59,408 nucleotides of DNA from an uncultured Lactobacillus sp. (GCF_947367125.1 NZ_CANBCQ010000008.1:1-59408), one strand, 5' to 3'. Counted from the first letter of the stretch, positions 33,139-41,950 are shown. Made by a program: numbers and translations. Notes: a model not told the origin generated them from the sequence alone.

Positions 33139-34245
33139 ATGGTTGAGGTTGATTTAAACCATATTTACAAAAAATATGCAGGTAACGACAGATATTCTGT
33201 TAACGACTTTGACTTACATATCAAGGATAAGGAATTCATCGTTTTCGTCGGTCCATCTGGCTGTGGTAAGTCAACTACTTTGAGAATGGTTGCTGGTTTG
33301 GAAGATATCAGTAAGGGTACCTTGGAAATCGATCATAAAGTAATGAACGATGTTGCTCCAAAGGACAGACACATTGCTATGGTTTTCCAGAACTACGCCT
33401 TGTATCCACACATGACTATTTACGACAACATGGCCTTTGGTCTGAAGTTGCGTCACACACCTAAAAATGAAATTGATCAAAAGGTGAAGAAAGCAGCTAA
33501 GATGTTAGGTCTGGAAGAATACTTGGACAAGAGGCCAGGTGCTTTGTCCGGTGGTCAAAGACAGCGTGTTGCATTAGGACGGGCAATCGTTCGTGCCGCA
33601 CCTATCTTCTTAATGGACGAACCTCTATCAAACTTGGATGCTAAGTTGCGTGTGATAATGCGTACCGAAATCGCTAAGTTGCACCAAGACTTGGGTACCA
33701 CAACTATTTATGTTACCCACGACCAGACTGAAGCCATGACTTTGGCCGACAGAGTTGTTGTTATGTCTGTTGGTAAGGTTGAACAAATCGGCTCACCACT
33801 TGAGGTTTACAACAAGCCAGTTAACATGTTCGTTGCCGGATTCATTGGTTCTCCACAAATGAACTTCTTCAATGTTCACTACAAGGACGGTCGAATTTCC
33901 GATGGTAAAGGTTTAAATATCGGTATCCCTGAAGGTAAGGCAAAGTTGCTTAAAGAAAAGGGCTACAACGATAAAGACCTTGTCTTCGGGATTCGTCCGG
34001 AAGACATTCACTCAGAAGAAGCATTCATGGAAACTTGGCCAGATTCAGTAATTGAATCCAAGGTTGTTGTTTCAGAGCTTCTGGGTGCAACTATTCAACT
34101 TCACCAAGAAGTTGATGGTACTGAATTTACTGCCATTGTAAATTCACGTGATTACCATAAGCCAGGTGACAAGGTTAAGATGGGCTTTGATGTTAACAAG
34201 GCTCACTTCTTTGACAAGGATTCCACCAAGGCAATTGTTAACTAA
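33139..34245 (+). CDS. msmK: Maltodextrin ABC transporter ATPase (MsmK/MalK type)
   Basis: A 368-residue ATPase of the carbohydrate uptake family CUT1. Walker A is [12 protein letters not shown], followed by Q-loop [12 protein letters not shown], signature [15 protein letters not shown], Walker [15 protein letters not shown] and switch [13 protein letters not shown]. The C-terminal regulatory OB-fold (about residues 240-368) of MalK/MsmK proteins follows. It powers the MalFG permease encoded downstream and in some lactobacilli is shared with other sugar systems. It follows pgmB within 22 bases. Confidence 0.92.
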   Translation: MVEVDLNHIYKKYAGNDRYSVNDFDLHIKDKEFIVFVGPSGCGKSTTLRMVAGLEDISKGTLEIDHKVMNDVAPKDRHIAMVFQNYALYPHMTIYDNMAFGLKLRHTPKNEIDQKVKKAAKMLGLEEYLDKRPGALSGGQRQRVALGRAIVRAAPIFLMDEPLSNLDAKLRVIMRTEIAKLHQDLGTTTIYVTHDQTEAMTLADRVVVMSVGKVEQIGSPLEVYNKPVNMFVAGFIGSPQMNFFNVHYKDGRISDGKGLNIGIPEGKAKLLKEKGYNDKDLVFGIRPEDIHSEEAFMETWPDSVIESKVVVSELLGATIQLHQEVDGTEFTAIVNSRDYHKPGDKVKMGFDVNKAHFFDKDSTKAIVN

Positions 34246-34249
34246 TCTA

Positions 34250-34311
34250 GTACTGAAAACGCAGTACAGATAATTATTAATTAAGCTTACAACCTGATGT
34301 AGCAAAGGCTA
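34250..34311 (+). promoter_or_regulatory. Hairpins in the msmK-malE gap
   Basis: GTACTG-6-CAGTAC (34250-34267) and TAGC-AAAG-GCTA (34300-34311) are small stems without a U tract in the 114-base gap before malE. They suit mRNA processing or stabilisation that raises the binding-protein yield over the ATPase. Confidence 0.4.
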
Positions 34312-34359
34312 CTGTTGTTAAGAATTGTTTATTGTTTTGATTTTTAGGAGGAAAAAGTC

Positions 34360-35586
34360 ATGAAAATTTGGAAGAAAATGGCTTTAGGTAGTACTGCTGT
34401 TCTTGCTGCATTATCATTAGCAGCATGTTCAAACGGCTCAAGTAATTCATCATCAAGCAGCAGTAATTCAAACAAGAAGGCTAACTTGACTCTTTGGGTG
34501 GATACTGAACAAGTTCCTTACTACGAGCAAATTGCTAAGGACTTTACTAAGAAGAACAAGAACATCAAGGTTCGTGTTGTTCAAAGTCCTAACGGCTCAG
34601 CTAATGCCAAGACTGACGTTGGTAAGGACCCATCAAAGGCTGCCGATGTCTTTGAAGTTCCTAACGACCAATTAGGTCAAATGGCTGAAGCTGGTTACAT
34701 TAATCCACTTTCACCATCAGCAACTAAGGACATCCAAAACAACTACATCGATGTTGCTTCAAAGGGTGTAACTTGGAAGGGCAAGGTTTACGCATTCCCA
34801 TACGCACAACAAGCTCAAACCATTTACTACAACAAGTCTAAGTTATCAGCTAATGACGTTAAGGACTGGAAGACTTTGACCTCAAAGGGTGTAGTTGCTA
34901 CCGACTTTACTAACGCTTACGTAATGTGGCCAGTAATGTTCTCAGCAGGTACAACATTGTACGGCAAGAACGGTGAAGACCTTAAGGGTTCAACATTTAA
35001 CTCACAAAATGGTATTAACGCTTTGAAGTGGTACGCAGCTCAAAAGAAGAACAAGGGCGTAATGCAAACTTCAAACGCTTTGAACCAATTGAAGAAGGGC
35101 AACGCTCAAGCTATTTTGGACGGTCCTTGGAACGCTGCTAACATTAAGAAGATCTTGGGCAAGAACTTTGCAGTTGCTAAGTATCCTAAGATTGATGTTG
35201 GTGGTAAGAATGTACAAATGGAAGCATTCCTTGGTATTGAAGGCTTCGCAGTTAACGCCAACACCAAGAACGCTAAGGCTGCTTCAGATTTAGCTGCTTA
35301 CATCACTAACAAGAAGGCTCAATTAATTGCTCATAAAGAAGCTGGTCAAATCCCAGTACTTAAGACTGCTGTTAACTCAAGTGCAGTTAAGAGCGACCCA
35401 GTTGCTGAAGCTGTAATTGAAATGGCTAAGCCAGGTAACTCAGTATTGCAACCTAAGCTTCCACAAATGGCTGCATTCTGGAACGGTTCAGCTCCACTTA
35501 TCAGTGGTACTTACGACGGTAAGATTAAGCCATCACAATACAAGGCACAACTTGCTAAGCTCGCTAAAAACATTGAAAAGAAATAA
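34360..35586 (+). CDS. malE: Maltodextrin-binding lipoprotein
   Basis: A 408-residue extracellular solute-binding protein. The lipoprotein signal ends in the lipobox LSLAACSNG, and a Ser/Asn-rich linker (SSNSSSSSSNSNKKAN) leads to the mature protein. The body has the two-lobe family-1 fold (LTLWVDTEQVPYYEQIAKDF near the start). It is anchored by its acylated Cys and delivers maltodextrins to MalFG. A strong AGGAGG precedes ATG 34360. Hairpins on both sides of the gene suggest it is the most expressed member of the operon. Confidence 0.92.
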   Translation: MKIWKKMALGSTAVLAALSLAACSNGSSNSSSSSSNSNKKANLTLWVDTEQVPYYEQIAKDFTKKNKNIKVRVVQSPNGSANAKTDVGKDPSKAADVFEVPNDQLGQMAEAGYINPLSPSATKDIQNNYIDVASKGVTWKGKVYAFPYAQQAQTIYYNKSKLSANDVKDWKTLTSKGVVATDFTNAYVMWPVMFSAGTTLYGKNGEDLKGSTFNSQNGINALKWYAAQKKNKGVMQTSNALNQLKKGNAQAILDGPWNAANIKKILGKNFAVAKYPKIDVGGKNVQMEAFLGIEGFAVNANTKNAKAASDLAAYITNKKAQLIAHKEAGQIPVLKTAVNSSAVKSDPVAEAVIEMAKPGNSVLQPKLPQMAAFWNGSAPLISGTYDGKIKPSQYKAQLAKLAKNIEKK

Positions 35587-35604
35587 TTTGCTAAAAGCAT
35601 AAGC

Positions 35605-35641
35605 AAGGGTTGGGCTAAATAAAAATTGTCCAACCTTTTTG
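35605..35641 (+). terminator. Attenuating terminator between malE and malF
   Basis: AGGGTTGGGC and GTCCAACCTT pair with a 12-base AT loop, followed by TTTTT. Partial read-through would give less permease than binding protein. Confidence 0.7.
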
Positions 35642-35660
35642 CCTAAGAAGGGGAGAAGTT

Positions 35661-37019
35661 ATGTTTCTAAAGAAAAAGCATGTAGCTCCTAAAGCAACAT
35701 ATCGCGAGGTTTGGTCAAAAGGCGACATTGCTACCAAGTTATCATTCTTCTTAATGGGTAGTAACGCCTTGGCTAACAAACAATGGATTAAGGGTCTTGC
35801 ACTCTTACTTTCAGAAATTATCTTTATTATTTGGTTCTGCCTCAGTGGTATTCCTACTTTAAATTCATTAGCTACATTAGGTACTATTAAAACCAAAAAA
35901 GTTGTTTATGATGCCGCACAAGGCGTTTATGTAACCCAACAACCATCAAACTCAGTTTTGATTCTGTTATTCGGTGTGTTGGCTTTGATCTTATGTGTAG
36001 CAATCATTTACCTATACATTGTCAACTTACGCTCAACTAGACATAATTATGTTTTGAAGCGTGATGGAGACCATATTCCAACTAACGTTGAAGAACTTAA
36101 GAGTTTGCTTGATACTCGGTTACACGCAACCTTGATGGTTATTCCATTATTAGGTATCTTGTTCTTTACGATTTTGCCAACGATCTTCATGATCTCAATG
36201 GCCTTTACCAACTATGATCGTCAACACCCAATTGCCTTCTCATGGACAGGTTTCCAAGCATTTGGAAATGTTTTGAGTGGTGATTTAGCTGGTACTTTCT
36301 TCCCGGTCTTAGGCTGGACTTTGATCTGGGCTGTGGCAGCTACTGCTACGACTTTCTTCTTTGGCGTTTTGCTTGCTCTTTTGATTGAATCAAAGGGAAT
36401 CAAGCACAAGGGCTTCTGGAGAACAATCTTTGTTATCATTTGGGCTGTACCACAATTCGTTTCACTTTTGATGATGGCGCAGTTCTTGGACTACCAAGGT
36501 GCTTTGAACAACATCTTGATGAACTTGCATTGGATTAGTTCACCAATTCACTTTATTGATAACCAAGCCTCACCTTTAGTTGCGAGAATTACTGTTATCC
36601 TTGTTAACATGTGGATCGGTATTCCAGTTTCTATGTTGGTTTCAACGGCGATTATTCAAAACTTGCCACAAGATCAAATTGAAGCTGCTAAGATTGACGG
36701 TGCCAATGCCGCACAAATTTTCCGTTCAATCACTTTTCCACAAATTCTATTTGTAATGGCACCTTCACTTATCCAACAATTTATTGGTAACATCAACAAC
36801 TTCAACGTTATCTTCTTGTTGACGGGTGGTGCACCTATGAACAGTAAGTATAACGGCGCCGGATCGACCGACTTGTTGGTAACGTGGTTATATAACTTGA
36901 CCTTCGGTCAAGAACAGCGTTATAACGCCAGTGCCGTATTGGGTATCTTGATCTTTATTATTAGTGCAACCGTTTCGTTGATTGCATACCGTCGTACTAA
37001 TGCATTTAAGGAGGGCTAG
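35661..37019 (+). CDS. malF: Maltodextrin ABC transporter permease MalF
   Basis: A 452-residue inner-membrane permease of the CUT1 family. The long N-terminal part has two extra hydrophobic segments (about residues 45-75 and 100-125). The permease domain carries the cytoplasmic EAA loop (EAAKIDGANAAQIFRSITFP) that docks on the ATPase, and the last helices are followed by AYRRTN. GGGGAG precedes ATG 35661. It pairs with MalG, whose gene starts two bases after this stop codon. Confidence 0.9.
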   Translation: MFLKKKHVAPKATYREVWSKGDIATKLSFFLMGSNALANKQWIKGLALLLSEIIFIIWFCLSGIPTLNSLATLGTIKTKKVVYDAAQGVYVTQQPSNSVLILLFGVLALILCVAIIYLYIVNLRSTRHNYVLKRDGDHIPTNVEELKSLLDTRLHATLMVIPLLGILFFTILPTIFMISMAFTNYDRQHPIAFSWTGFQAFGNVLSGDLAGTFFPVLGWTLIWAVAATATTFFFGVLLALLIESKGIKHKGFWRTIFVIIWAVPQFVSLLMMAQFLDYQGALNNILMNLHWISSPIHFIDNQASPLVARITVILVNMWIGIPVSMLVSTAIIQNLPQDQIEAAKIDGANAAQIFRSITFPQILFVMAPSLIQQFIGNINNFNVIFLLTGGAPMNSKYNGAGSTDLLVTWLYNLTFGQEQRYNASAVLGILIFIISATVSLIAYRRTNAFKEG

Positions 37020-37021
37020 AC

Positions 37022-37879
37022 ATGAAATCATATTCAAATCAAAGACGGCTCTCATTAATCTTTCGGTATATTTTGTTAGCTATTTTAGCAATTCTCTGGA
37101 TTTTACCGATTGTCTGGATCGTCTTAGCAAGTTTTTCATTCAATGATACTGGATTCGTTTCGACCTTCTGGCCGGAAAAATTCACGTTGCAGAACTATAT
37201 TGGGATTTTTACTAACCCACAATATCCATTTGGTAACTGGATCATTAATACTTTGATTGTTTCAATTGCTTCAATGATTGTTTCAACTTTCTTAACTATT
37301 TCAGTTGCTTATGTTCTGTCACGACTTCGCTTTAAGTTTAGAAAGCCATTCTTGCAAATCGCATTAGTATTAGGGATGTTCCCAGGCTTCATGTCAATGA
37401 TCGCTTTGTACTACATCTTGAAGGGTCTTAACATGTTAAACCTCTTCGGTTTGTTCCTAGTTTATGTAGGTGGTGCCGGTTTGGGCTTCTACGTTGCCAA
37501 AGGATTCTTTGATACTATTCCTAGATCAATTGACGAAGCTGCCGAAATCGACGGTGCTACTAAGTGGCAAGTATTCCTTCACATTGGTTTGCCACTTTCA
37601 AAGCCAATGATCGTTTACACTGCCTTGACTGCTTTCATCGCACCTTGGACAGACTTCATTTTCTCAGGCATTATTCTTTCAACCTCAGGAAATGCTAAGA
37701 CTTACACGGTTGCATATGGACTTTACAATATGGTCCACACAGCTAAGGGTAATGCGACCGCATACTTTGCTCAATTCGTTGCAGGGTGTGTAATCATCGC
37801 TATCCCAATTACTATCTTGTTTGTCTTCATGCAGAAGTTCTACGTTAACGGAATTACTGCAGGTGCAGACAAGGGTTAA
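37022..37879 (+). CDS. malG: Maltodextrin ABC transporter permease MalG
   Basis: A 285-residue, six-helix CUT1 permease. The EAA loop reads EAAEIDGATKWQVFLHIGLP and the C-terminus is FMQKFYVNGITAGADKG, both classical for MalG. The start lies two bases after malF, with AGGAGG inside the malF end. It is the last gene of the malP-pgmB-msmK-malEFG operon and is followed by a strong terminator. Confidence 0.92.
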   Translation: MKSYSNQRRLSLIFRYILLAILAILWILPIVWIVLASFSFNDTGFVSTFWPEKFTLQNYIGIFTNPQYPFGNWIINTLIVSIASMIVSTFLTISVAYVLSRLRFKFRKPFLQIALVLGMFPGFMSMIALYYILKGLNMLNLFGLFLVYVGGAGLGFYVAKGFFDTIPRSIDEAAEIDGATKWQVFLHIGLPLSKPMIVYTALTAFIAPWTDFIFSGIILSTSGNAKTYTVAYGLYNMVHTAKGNATAYFAQFVAGCVIIAIPITILFVFMQKFYVNGITAGADKG

Positions 37880-37898
37880 TCCAAATATTGCTTATGCT

Positions 37899-37932
37899 AA
37901 AAAACGCTTTGCTTTCGGGCAAGGCGTTTTTG
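37899..37932 (+). terminator. Terminator of the maltose operon
   Basis: AAAAACGCTTTGC and GCAAGGCGTTTTT pair around TTTCGG, with a T run. Confidence 0.8.
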
Positions 37933-38027
37933 TATGGAGTTTAAATTCGTTTTGCAAATCTGCAAAAGTATTGAAGCTGAAATAGATATGAGAGTATTAT
38001 AAAAACATAAAAATAAGAAGGAGATGA

Positions 38028-38867
38028 TTACAAGTCTTTAATACGAGTAAAAAGTGTAGAAAAGTTGTGAGCAATCTGAGGTAGGCCAAGAGTCTTAAGT
38101 GAAGAAATAATGTTTAAGATTTCAGTTTCGTTATCTTTATTTAATCGATAATGAAGTAATTTATCTAAAAAGTTTCTTCTAATTTTCATATAGCTGCATT
38201 GAATAGGAATTGGTAATTTATTGATTTTTTCTAACAGCTTTTGGGCTAGGCTAGGATTGCTAATAATCAAACTAGTTAGTGAATTTAATATTGAACCAAT
38301 AGAATCAATAAAAATATCCCAGCTAGAAAAATCTTGTAAATATAGCTGGCTTAAGATTTTATTGCATATTTGATATTGAACTTCTGGCTTAATCAGAAAA
38401 ACGGTATTTGCAAAAACTGTTATGTAAAATTCTGACCAATATTCAACATGAGAGAATAGATAATTTAATCGATTTATATCTTCTTGCGAGAAAATATTTT
38501 TTTGAGTCAGGTCAAAATAATAATTATTAGCAATTGCTGTTAAAAATAGATCGTATCTATCTCTGGAACTATAGTATTTATCTAATTGTTGTTGAGCAAG
38601 AGCATGCAACTGATTAATATCATCTGAATTATATGCTTTTGCAGCTTTAATTGAGAAAGTATCGGATGGATTAATTTCACAATATCTAGCAAATTCTCTT
38701 AATGTTAAATGGATATCTGCGAGTAAGTGGTTTAGTTGAGAAAAATTGATGTCTAATTTATCATTTTCCCAGCGTGATAAAGTTGAAATTGAAACAACAT
38801 CTTTTGCTGCTTGTTCTAATGATATATTCTGCTTAATTCTGATTTCTTTAAATTTTTTACCGTACAT
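38028..38867 (-). CDS. Rgg/GadR/MutR-type transcriptional regulator
   Basis: A 279-residue regulator. An N-terminal helix-turn-helix (FKEIRIKQNISLEQAAKDVV, then SISTLSRWENDKLDI) is followed by an all-helical C-terminal domain typical of Rgg (RNPP-like) proteins, which bind short imported peptides. ATG 38867 is chosen because TGAGGTAAT precedes it; upstream codons in the same frame are antisense to a divergent peptide ORF and read as junk. Start codons of the two divergent genes are only 13 bases apart, so their transcripts overlap. It is the likely controller of the secreted-protein operon at 38881-40300. Confidence 0.8.
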   Translation of the reverse strand: MYGKKFKEIRIKQNISLEQAAKDVVSISTLSRWENDKLDINFSQLNHLLADIHLTLREFARYCEINPSDTFSIKAAKAYNSDDINQLHALAQQQLDKYYSSRDRYDLFLTAIANNYYFDLTQKNIFSQEDINRLNYLFSHVEYWSEFYITVFANTVFLIKPEVQYQICNKILSQLYLQDFSSWDIFIDSIGSILNSLTSLIISNPSLAQKLLEKINKLPIPIQCSYMKIRRNFLDKLLHYRLNKDNETEILNIISSLKTLGLPQIAHNFSTLFTRIKDL

Positions 38868-38880
38868 AAAGATTACCTCA

Positions 38881-39021
38881 ATGATGAAAAGAAAAAGAAA
38901 CAAACTTACGCTTACAATTATAACGGCTTTTGTCATTTTAGGCAGTATAGATACTTTTGAAATACCTAAATTAAATGTCAAGCCAGGTGTTGAAAGGATG
39001 GAAGAAAAAGAGAATAGATAA
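38881..39021 (+). CDS. 46-aa hydrophobic peptide ORF divergent from Rgg (candidate signal peptide gene)
   Basis: ATG-ATG at 38881 opens a peptide with a basic start (MMKRKRNKLTLT), a hydrophobic core (IITAFVILGSI) and a polar tail with DTFEIPKLNVKPGVERMEE. This is the build of an exported precursor. Rgg genes are commonly paired with a divergent short hydrophobic peptide gene, though classical SHP precursors are shorter (about 20-30 residues) and end in a hydrophobic segment, unlike this one. The ribosome binding site is poor (AAAGA only). It heads the apparent operon with three small exported proteins. Confidence 0.5.
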   Translation: MMKRKRNKLTLTIITAFVILGSIDTFEIPKLNVKPGVERMEEKENR

Positions 39022-39058
39022 TTAGTATAAGTCATTTGATAATTACGGAGGTATAAAA

Positions 39059-39436
39059 ATGAAATCAATTTCAAGAAAGCTAGTTTCATTGTCATTAGTA
39101 GGATTAGTTGGTACAACTTTACTTACATTTTCAAGCAAAGTTGATGCATCAACTGAAACACAATCAACTGTAAGTTCAGAATTAAGAGCAGATTACTATA
39201 AGCCTAAGAGAATTTGGATCACTTTAGGTTCAAGTTACGATTATGGTCCCACTCATTACTTTGAATACAACGGATATAGAGGATATCTTTCAAAAGTTAT
39301 GCGTGAAAAAGTAGGAAAAAGTGCTACTACTCTGTATAGAGGGTATCTATACAGTTATGATGTTAAGAACATTCCTGCACCAGCTTCGGCTCGCAAAAAA
39401 GTATTATTAAAATTAGAACAAAACGAGGAGAAATAA
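39059..39436 (+). CDS. Small secreted protein, G-Y-x-G-Y-L family, copy 1
   Basis: A 125-residue exported protein with a signal peptide (KSISRKLVSLSLVGLVGTTL, cleavage near VDAST) and a Tyr-rich mature part. That part contains FEYNGYRGYLSKV and then TTLYRGYLYSYD about 20 residues later. The same G-Y-x-G-Y-L-then-Y-x-G pattern occurs in the next gene and, from memory, in small secreted proteins of bacilli and lactobacilli without known function. GGAGG precedes ATG 39059, and the next gene starts two bases after its stop. Not recognised as a known bacteriocin. Confidence 0.7.
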   Translation: MKSISRKLVSLSLVGLVGTTLLTFSSKVDASTETQSTVSSELRADYYKPKRIWITLGSSYDYGPTHYFEYNGYRGYLSKVMREKVGKSATTLYRGYLYSYDVKNIPAPASARKKVLLKLEQNEEK

Positions 39437-39438
39437 AA

Positions 39439-39825
39439 ATGAAAAAAGTATTATTGACAACTGCTACACTTTTAGGTGTAACTGCAGCTACAGTCTTGGC
39501 TACAAATAATCAACGTGTTCAAGCATCAGAAACTACGGTTCAAGAAACTAAGGGAGTCAAAGTCTATGGACCGATCAAAAATGCTCCACTTCACAAGTAT
39601 GTATCTAATGTTTATAGATATAGTAGTTGGGGTAAAGGGGATGATATGAATTTACTTAATACAACCCCGTCTAAGGTTTATTATAATGATGGTGCCTACA
39701 GTGGCTATTTGTATAGAAACAGTACCTGGATGGATCACAATTTTAAAACAAATAGAAACCGATGGGTTAGCATGTATTCAGGAAATGTAAGACTTATTTC
39801 GAGAGGCTTAGTGCCAAATAATTAA
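39439..39825 (+). CDS. Small secreted protein, G-Y-x-G-Y-L family, copy 2
   Basis: A 128-residue exported protein with signal peptide KKVLLTTATLLGVTAATVLA and a predicted cut near VQASE. The mature half has PSKVYYNDGAYSGYLYR and ends in RWVSMYSGNVRLISRG. This matches the repeat logic of the preceding protein (Tyr-x-Asp-Gly, Gly-Tyr-Leu-Tyr, Tyr-Ser-Gly), so the two are diverged paralogues. Its ribosome binding site (GAGGAG) lies within the end of copy 1, showing translational coupling. Function unknown; candidate antimicrobial, surface or signalling protein. Confidence 0.7.
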   Translation: MKKVLLTTATLLGVTAATVLATNNQRVQASETTVQETKGVKVYGPIKNAPLHKYVSNVYRYSSWGKGDDMNLLNTTPSKVYYNDGAYSGYLYRNSTWMDHNFKTNRNRWVSMYSGNVRLISRGLVPNN

Positions 39826-39850
39826 TGCTGAATTTAAGAGGAAACGTATT

Positions 39851-40300
39851 ATGAAAAAAAAAATGACGTTATCCGTAATTGCAGTAGTTACAGTACTTGT
39901 AGCAGTTATTGGTGGAATGTTTTTCTACAATAATCAAACAACGGTACCTAAAAACTGGGTTAATCGAACATTAACAGTAGACAACACAGAAAATCGCTTG
40001 AGTAATTGGTTTGATTTATATTTTACAAAGAATCATGCTATTTTAGTTGCTAAAAATAGTAGCAACTCTGAGCAAAAGAAGACTAAACTTAATAAAGAAA
40101 TTTTACAAGCATATTCTACTAAGAAAAATAATCCACCCCAAACAGGTGTTAAGGCTGATTTGGGCCGAGTTGATACAACTGAATTAAAAAACGGTTACAC
40201 AATTAGGACGAAAAAAGTTGTCTTTATATTTACAAAGATGAGTGATGGCTCATACCGTAGCCAAGATGGAACAGTATGGCAATTCTCACCCAAAGAATAG
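39851..40300 (+). CDS. Membrane-anchored small protein of unknown function
   Basis: A 149-residue protein with one N-terminal hydrophobic anchor (TLSVIAVVTVLVAVIGGMFF) and an extracellular domain that starts TTVPKNWVNRTLTVDNTEN and ends DGTVWQFSPKE. No cleavage site is obvious, so it is probably tethered. AGAGGAAA precedes ATG 39851, 25 bases after the previous stop, and a terminator follows. As the last gene behind two secreted proteins it could be an immunity or retention factor; this rests on position alone. Confidence 0.65.
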   Translation: MKKKMTLSVIAVVTVLVAVIGGMFFYNNQTTVPKNWVNRTLTVDNTENRLSNWFDLYFTKNHAILVAKNSSNSEQKKTKLNKEILQAYSTKKNNPPQTGVKADLGRVDTTELKNGYTIRTKKVVFIFTKMSDGSYRSQDGTVWQFSPKE

Positions 40301-40312
40301 TTGATTAATAGA

Positions 40313-40347
40313 AAATAAGACCGGCTTAGTGCTAGTCTTATTTTTTA
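40313..40347. terminator. Bidirectional terminator after the secreted-protein operon
   Basis: AATAAGAC and GTCTTATT pair with a 13-base loop, with a T run on the right and an A-rich left flank. The remaining bases to 40482 are AT-rich without visible features. Confidence 0.65.
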
Positions 40348-40482
40348 TTGAATGATTGAAAATACCTGATGTAGTTTTAAAGTAATAAGAATTCAATAAT
40401 TTATAGCAGTATGACGTAAAGTAATCAAAATATTGCTAATTAATTTTATTGTTTTCAGATATTTCATTTTGTGTCCTATGAT

Positions 40483-40839
40483 TTAAACTAATTTCTTTGA
40501 AATTTTAATAGTCAGCAAGCTTAGAATAATATTGCCAATAGCAAAATAATTGCTAATGCGCTCATTTAATGTCAGTCCAGGGTAGGCTAGTTCTATTATT
40601 GAAATAAGAGTGATGAAGCCTAGTAGATAATATTGTGTCTTTAGCCTGAAATTGATTTTAGCAATTCTGATAGCAACGGCAATGAATAAACAAACTAAAA
40701 TGATATTTGCAATTAAAAAGAAAGTACTTGTGAAATCATTTGATTTAGTAAAACCGAAGATAAATGTCGGGCCGACTGAAAGCAAATAGATAATAATTAA
40801 TGCGTTATTGATGATTTTTAGTTCTTTCTTAGAAAACAT
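40483..40839 (-). CDS. Four-helix membrane protein, unknown (pair member 2)
   Basis: A 118-residue integral membrane protein with four hydrophobic segments separated by short basic loops (RIAKINFRLKTQ in the middle) and a basic C-terminus KISKKLV. The start lies six bases after the stop of the preceding minus-strand gene, so they form one operon. I do not recognise the family. Position near the Rgg-linked locus may be chance. Confidence 0.6.
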   Translation of the reverse strand: MFSKKELKIINNALIIIYLLSVGPTFIFGFTKSNDFTSTFFLIANIILVCLFIAVAIRIAKINFRLKTQYYLLGFITLISIIELAYPGLTLNERISNYFAIGNIILSLLTIKISKKLV

Positions 40840-40845
40840 AGTGAC

Positions 40846-41175
40846 TTATTTCTTAATCCTTTTAGCAATAAAAATTGTTAGTAAGCATATACTCAGATAA
40901 GCTATAAAAAAAGTATAAATAATGCTAATCATTGGGAATCTGATCCAAGCAATGATAGTTGTGAGCAGCAGAATTATACTCAGACTAAACGATAGGTAAT
41001 CGAATCTGTTAGACAACAACAGAATGCCCAGAATTACGATTCCAATTAAATATAAAAATATGATGAGATCATCTAAAACTATTTTACTAGCTTGAACACT
41101 AGGAATGAGAATGCTTAAAGCAAAAGAAAATAAGATGATCGAAATGATGCATAAACTGCGTCGTAAAATTTTCAT
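40846..41175 (-). CDS. Four-helix membrane protein, unknown (pair member 1)
   Basis: A 109-residue membrane protein starting MKILRRSLCIISIILFSFAL, with about four hydrophobic segments and a basic end AKRIKK. It is encoded first in a two-gene minus-strand operon with an equally small membrane protein, a layout common for heteromeric small transporters or immunity-like proteins. Nothing in the sequence selects between these. The gap upstream (41176-41348) contains the divergent promoters only. Confidence 0.6.
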   Translation of the reverse strand: MKILRRSLCIISIILFSFALSILIPSVQASKIVLDDLIIFLYLIGIVILGILLLSNRFDYLSFSLSIILLLTTIIAWIRFPMISIIYTFFIAYLSICLLTIFIAKRIKK

Positions 41176-41348
41176 TTCGTTGCTCCTATAACGCTAAACT
41201 TAATATTAGGATACTAAAGATAGAAATCAATTCAAGTTCGTAATATAAAAATAATGGGATGCTTTGTATTCTTTTTTGGATCAAACCAATATTATTGGTG
41301 TTAGAATGGTGGTGGAAAGAAATGTTGGTTATTTCTAAGGACATAATT

Positions 41349-41852
41349 ATGAAAGACATAAAAATTATTAAAGGCGATATTACTAAGATGAAAGCCGACG
41401 CGATCGTTAATGCGGCTAATAATTCATTACTTGGTGGTGGCGGCGTTGATGGTGCCATTCATAGAGCAGCTGGTCCACGGTTACTTGAGGAATGCATGAC
41501 TTTGCATGGTTGTCCAACAGGTGAAGCAAGGATAACACATGGCTATAATTTACCTGCGAAATATGTAATTCATACAGTAGGCCCAGTTTATGCTGGCAAG
41601 ACTAGTGATGCACATATGCTAGCTTCTTGCTACTATAATTCACTGGCTTTGGCAAAGAAAGCGGGATTGCATAGCGTAATTTTTTCAGCTATTTCTACGG
41701 GTGTGTATGGCTATCCTGCAGAAGATGCAACTAAGATCGCAGTTGACGCGATTGAAAAGTGGCAGAAAGAAAATTCAGGTTATAAGTTGGACATTTCAAT
41801 GTGCGCTTATGATAATCGGATGTATCGCATTTATGAAAAGATGGTAGCGTAA
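41349..41852 (+). CDS. Macrodomain ADP-ribose / O-acetyl-ADP-ribose hydrolase
   Basis: A 167-residue stand-alone macrodomain of the MacroD/YmdB type. It contains [20 protein letters not shown] (ADP-ribose binding with catalytic Asn/Asp), [24 protein letters not shown], and [10 protein letters not shown] for the phosphate loop. It removes acetyl from O-acetyl-ADP-ribose or ADP-ribose from acidic residues in the cytoplasm. ATG 41349 has AAGGA at good spacing; an upstream in-frame extension has no family similarity. It is monocistronic between two terminators. Confidence 0.9.
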   Translation: MKDIKIIKGDITKMKADAIVNAANNSLLGGGGVDGAIHRAAGPRLLEECMTLHGCPTGEARITHGYNLPAKYVIHTVGPVYAGKTSDAHMLASCYYNSLALAKKAGLHSVIFSAISTGVYGYPAEDATKIAVDAIEKWQKENSGYKLDISMCAYDNRMYRIYEKMVA

Positions 41853-41867
41853 AAAATTGAAAATAAT

Positions 41868-41910
41868 AAAGAGCTGTAAATATTTTTTGTGTGATATTTA
41901 CAGCTCTTTT
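41868..41910. terminator. Bidirectional terminator after macrodomain gene
   Basis: AAAGAGCTGTAAATAT and ATATTTACAGCTCTTT are perfect 16-base arms. It serves both the macrodomain gene and the convergent MFS gene. Confidence 0.85.
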
Positions 41911-41950
41911 ATTGCATTTTTAAATTCCATACTTTAGGAATATGCTTAAC

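Noticed and set aside
38868..39116. N-terminal extension of the Rgg-type regulator on the minus strand
   Set aside because: The extension is antisense to the divergent peptide ORF and reads as unrelated hydrophobic sequence. A good ribosome binding site sits before ATG 38867.
39059..39825. Lactococcin 972-family bacteriocins
   Set aside because: Size and signal peptide fit, but I could not find the Trp/His pattern of lactococcin 972. The shared motif is a Gly-Tyr-x-Gly-Tyr-Leu pattern instead.
41259..41348. N-terminal extension of the macrodomain protein
   Set aside because: ATG 41349 has AAGGA and begins exactly at the family's N-terminus; the extension lies in the promoter region.
41186..41458. 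Minus-strand 90-codon frame overlapping the macrodomain start
   Set aside because: Its first part is antisense to the conserved [12 protein letters not shown] region and no ribosome binding site was found. A real small gene in 41186-41340 cannot be wholly excluded.
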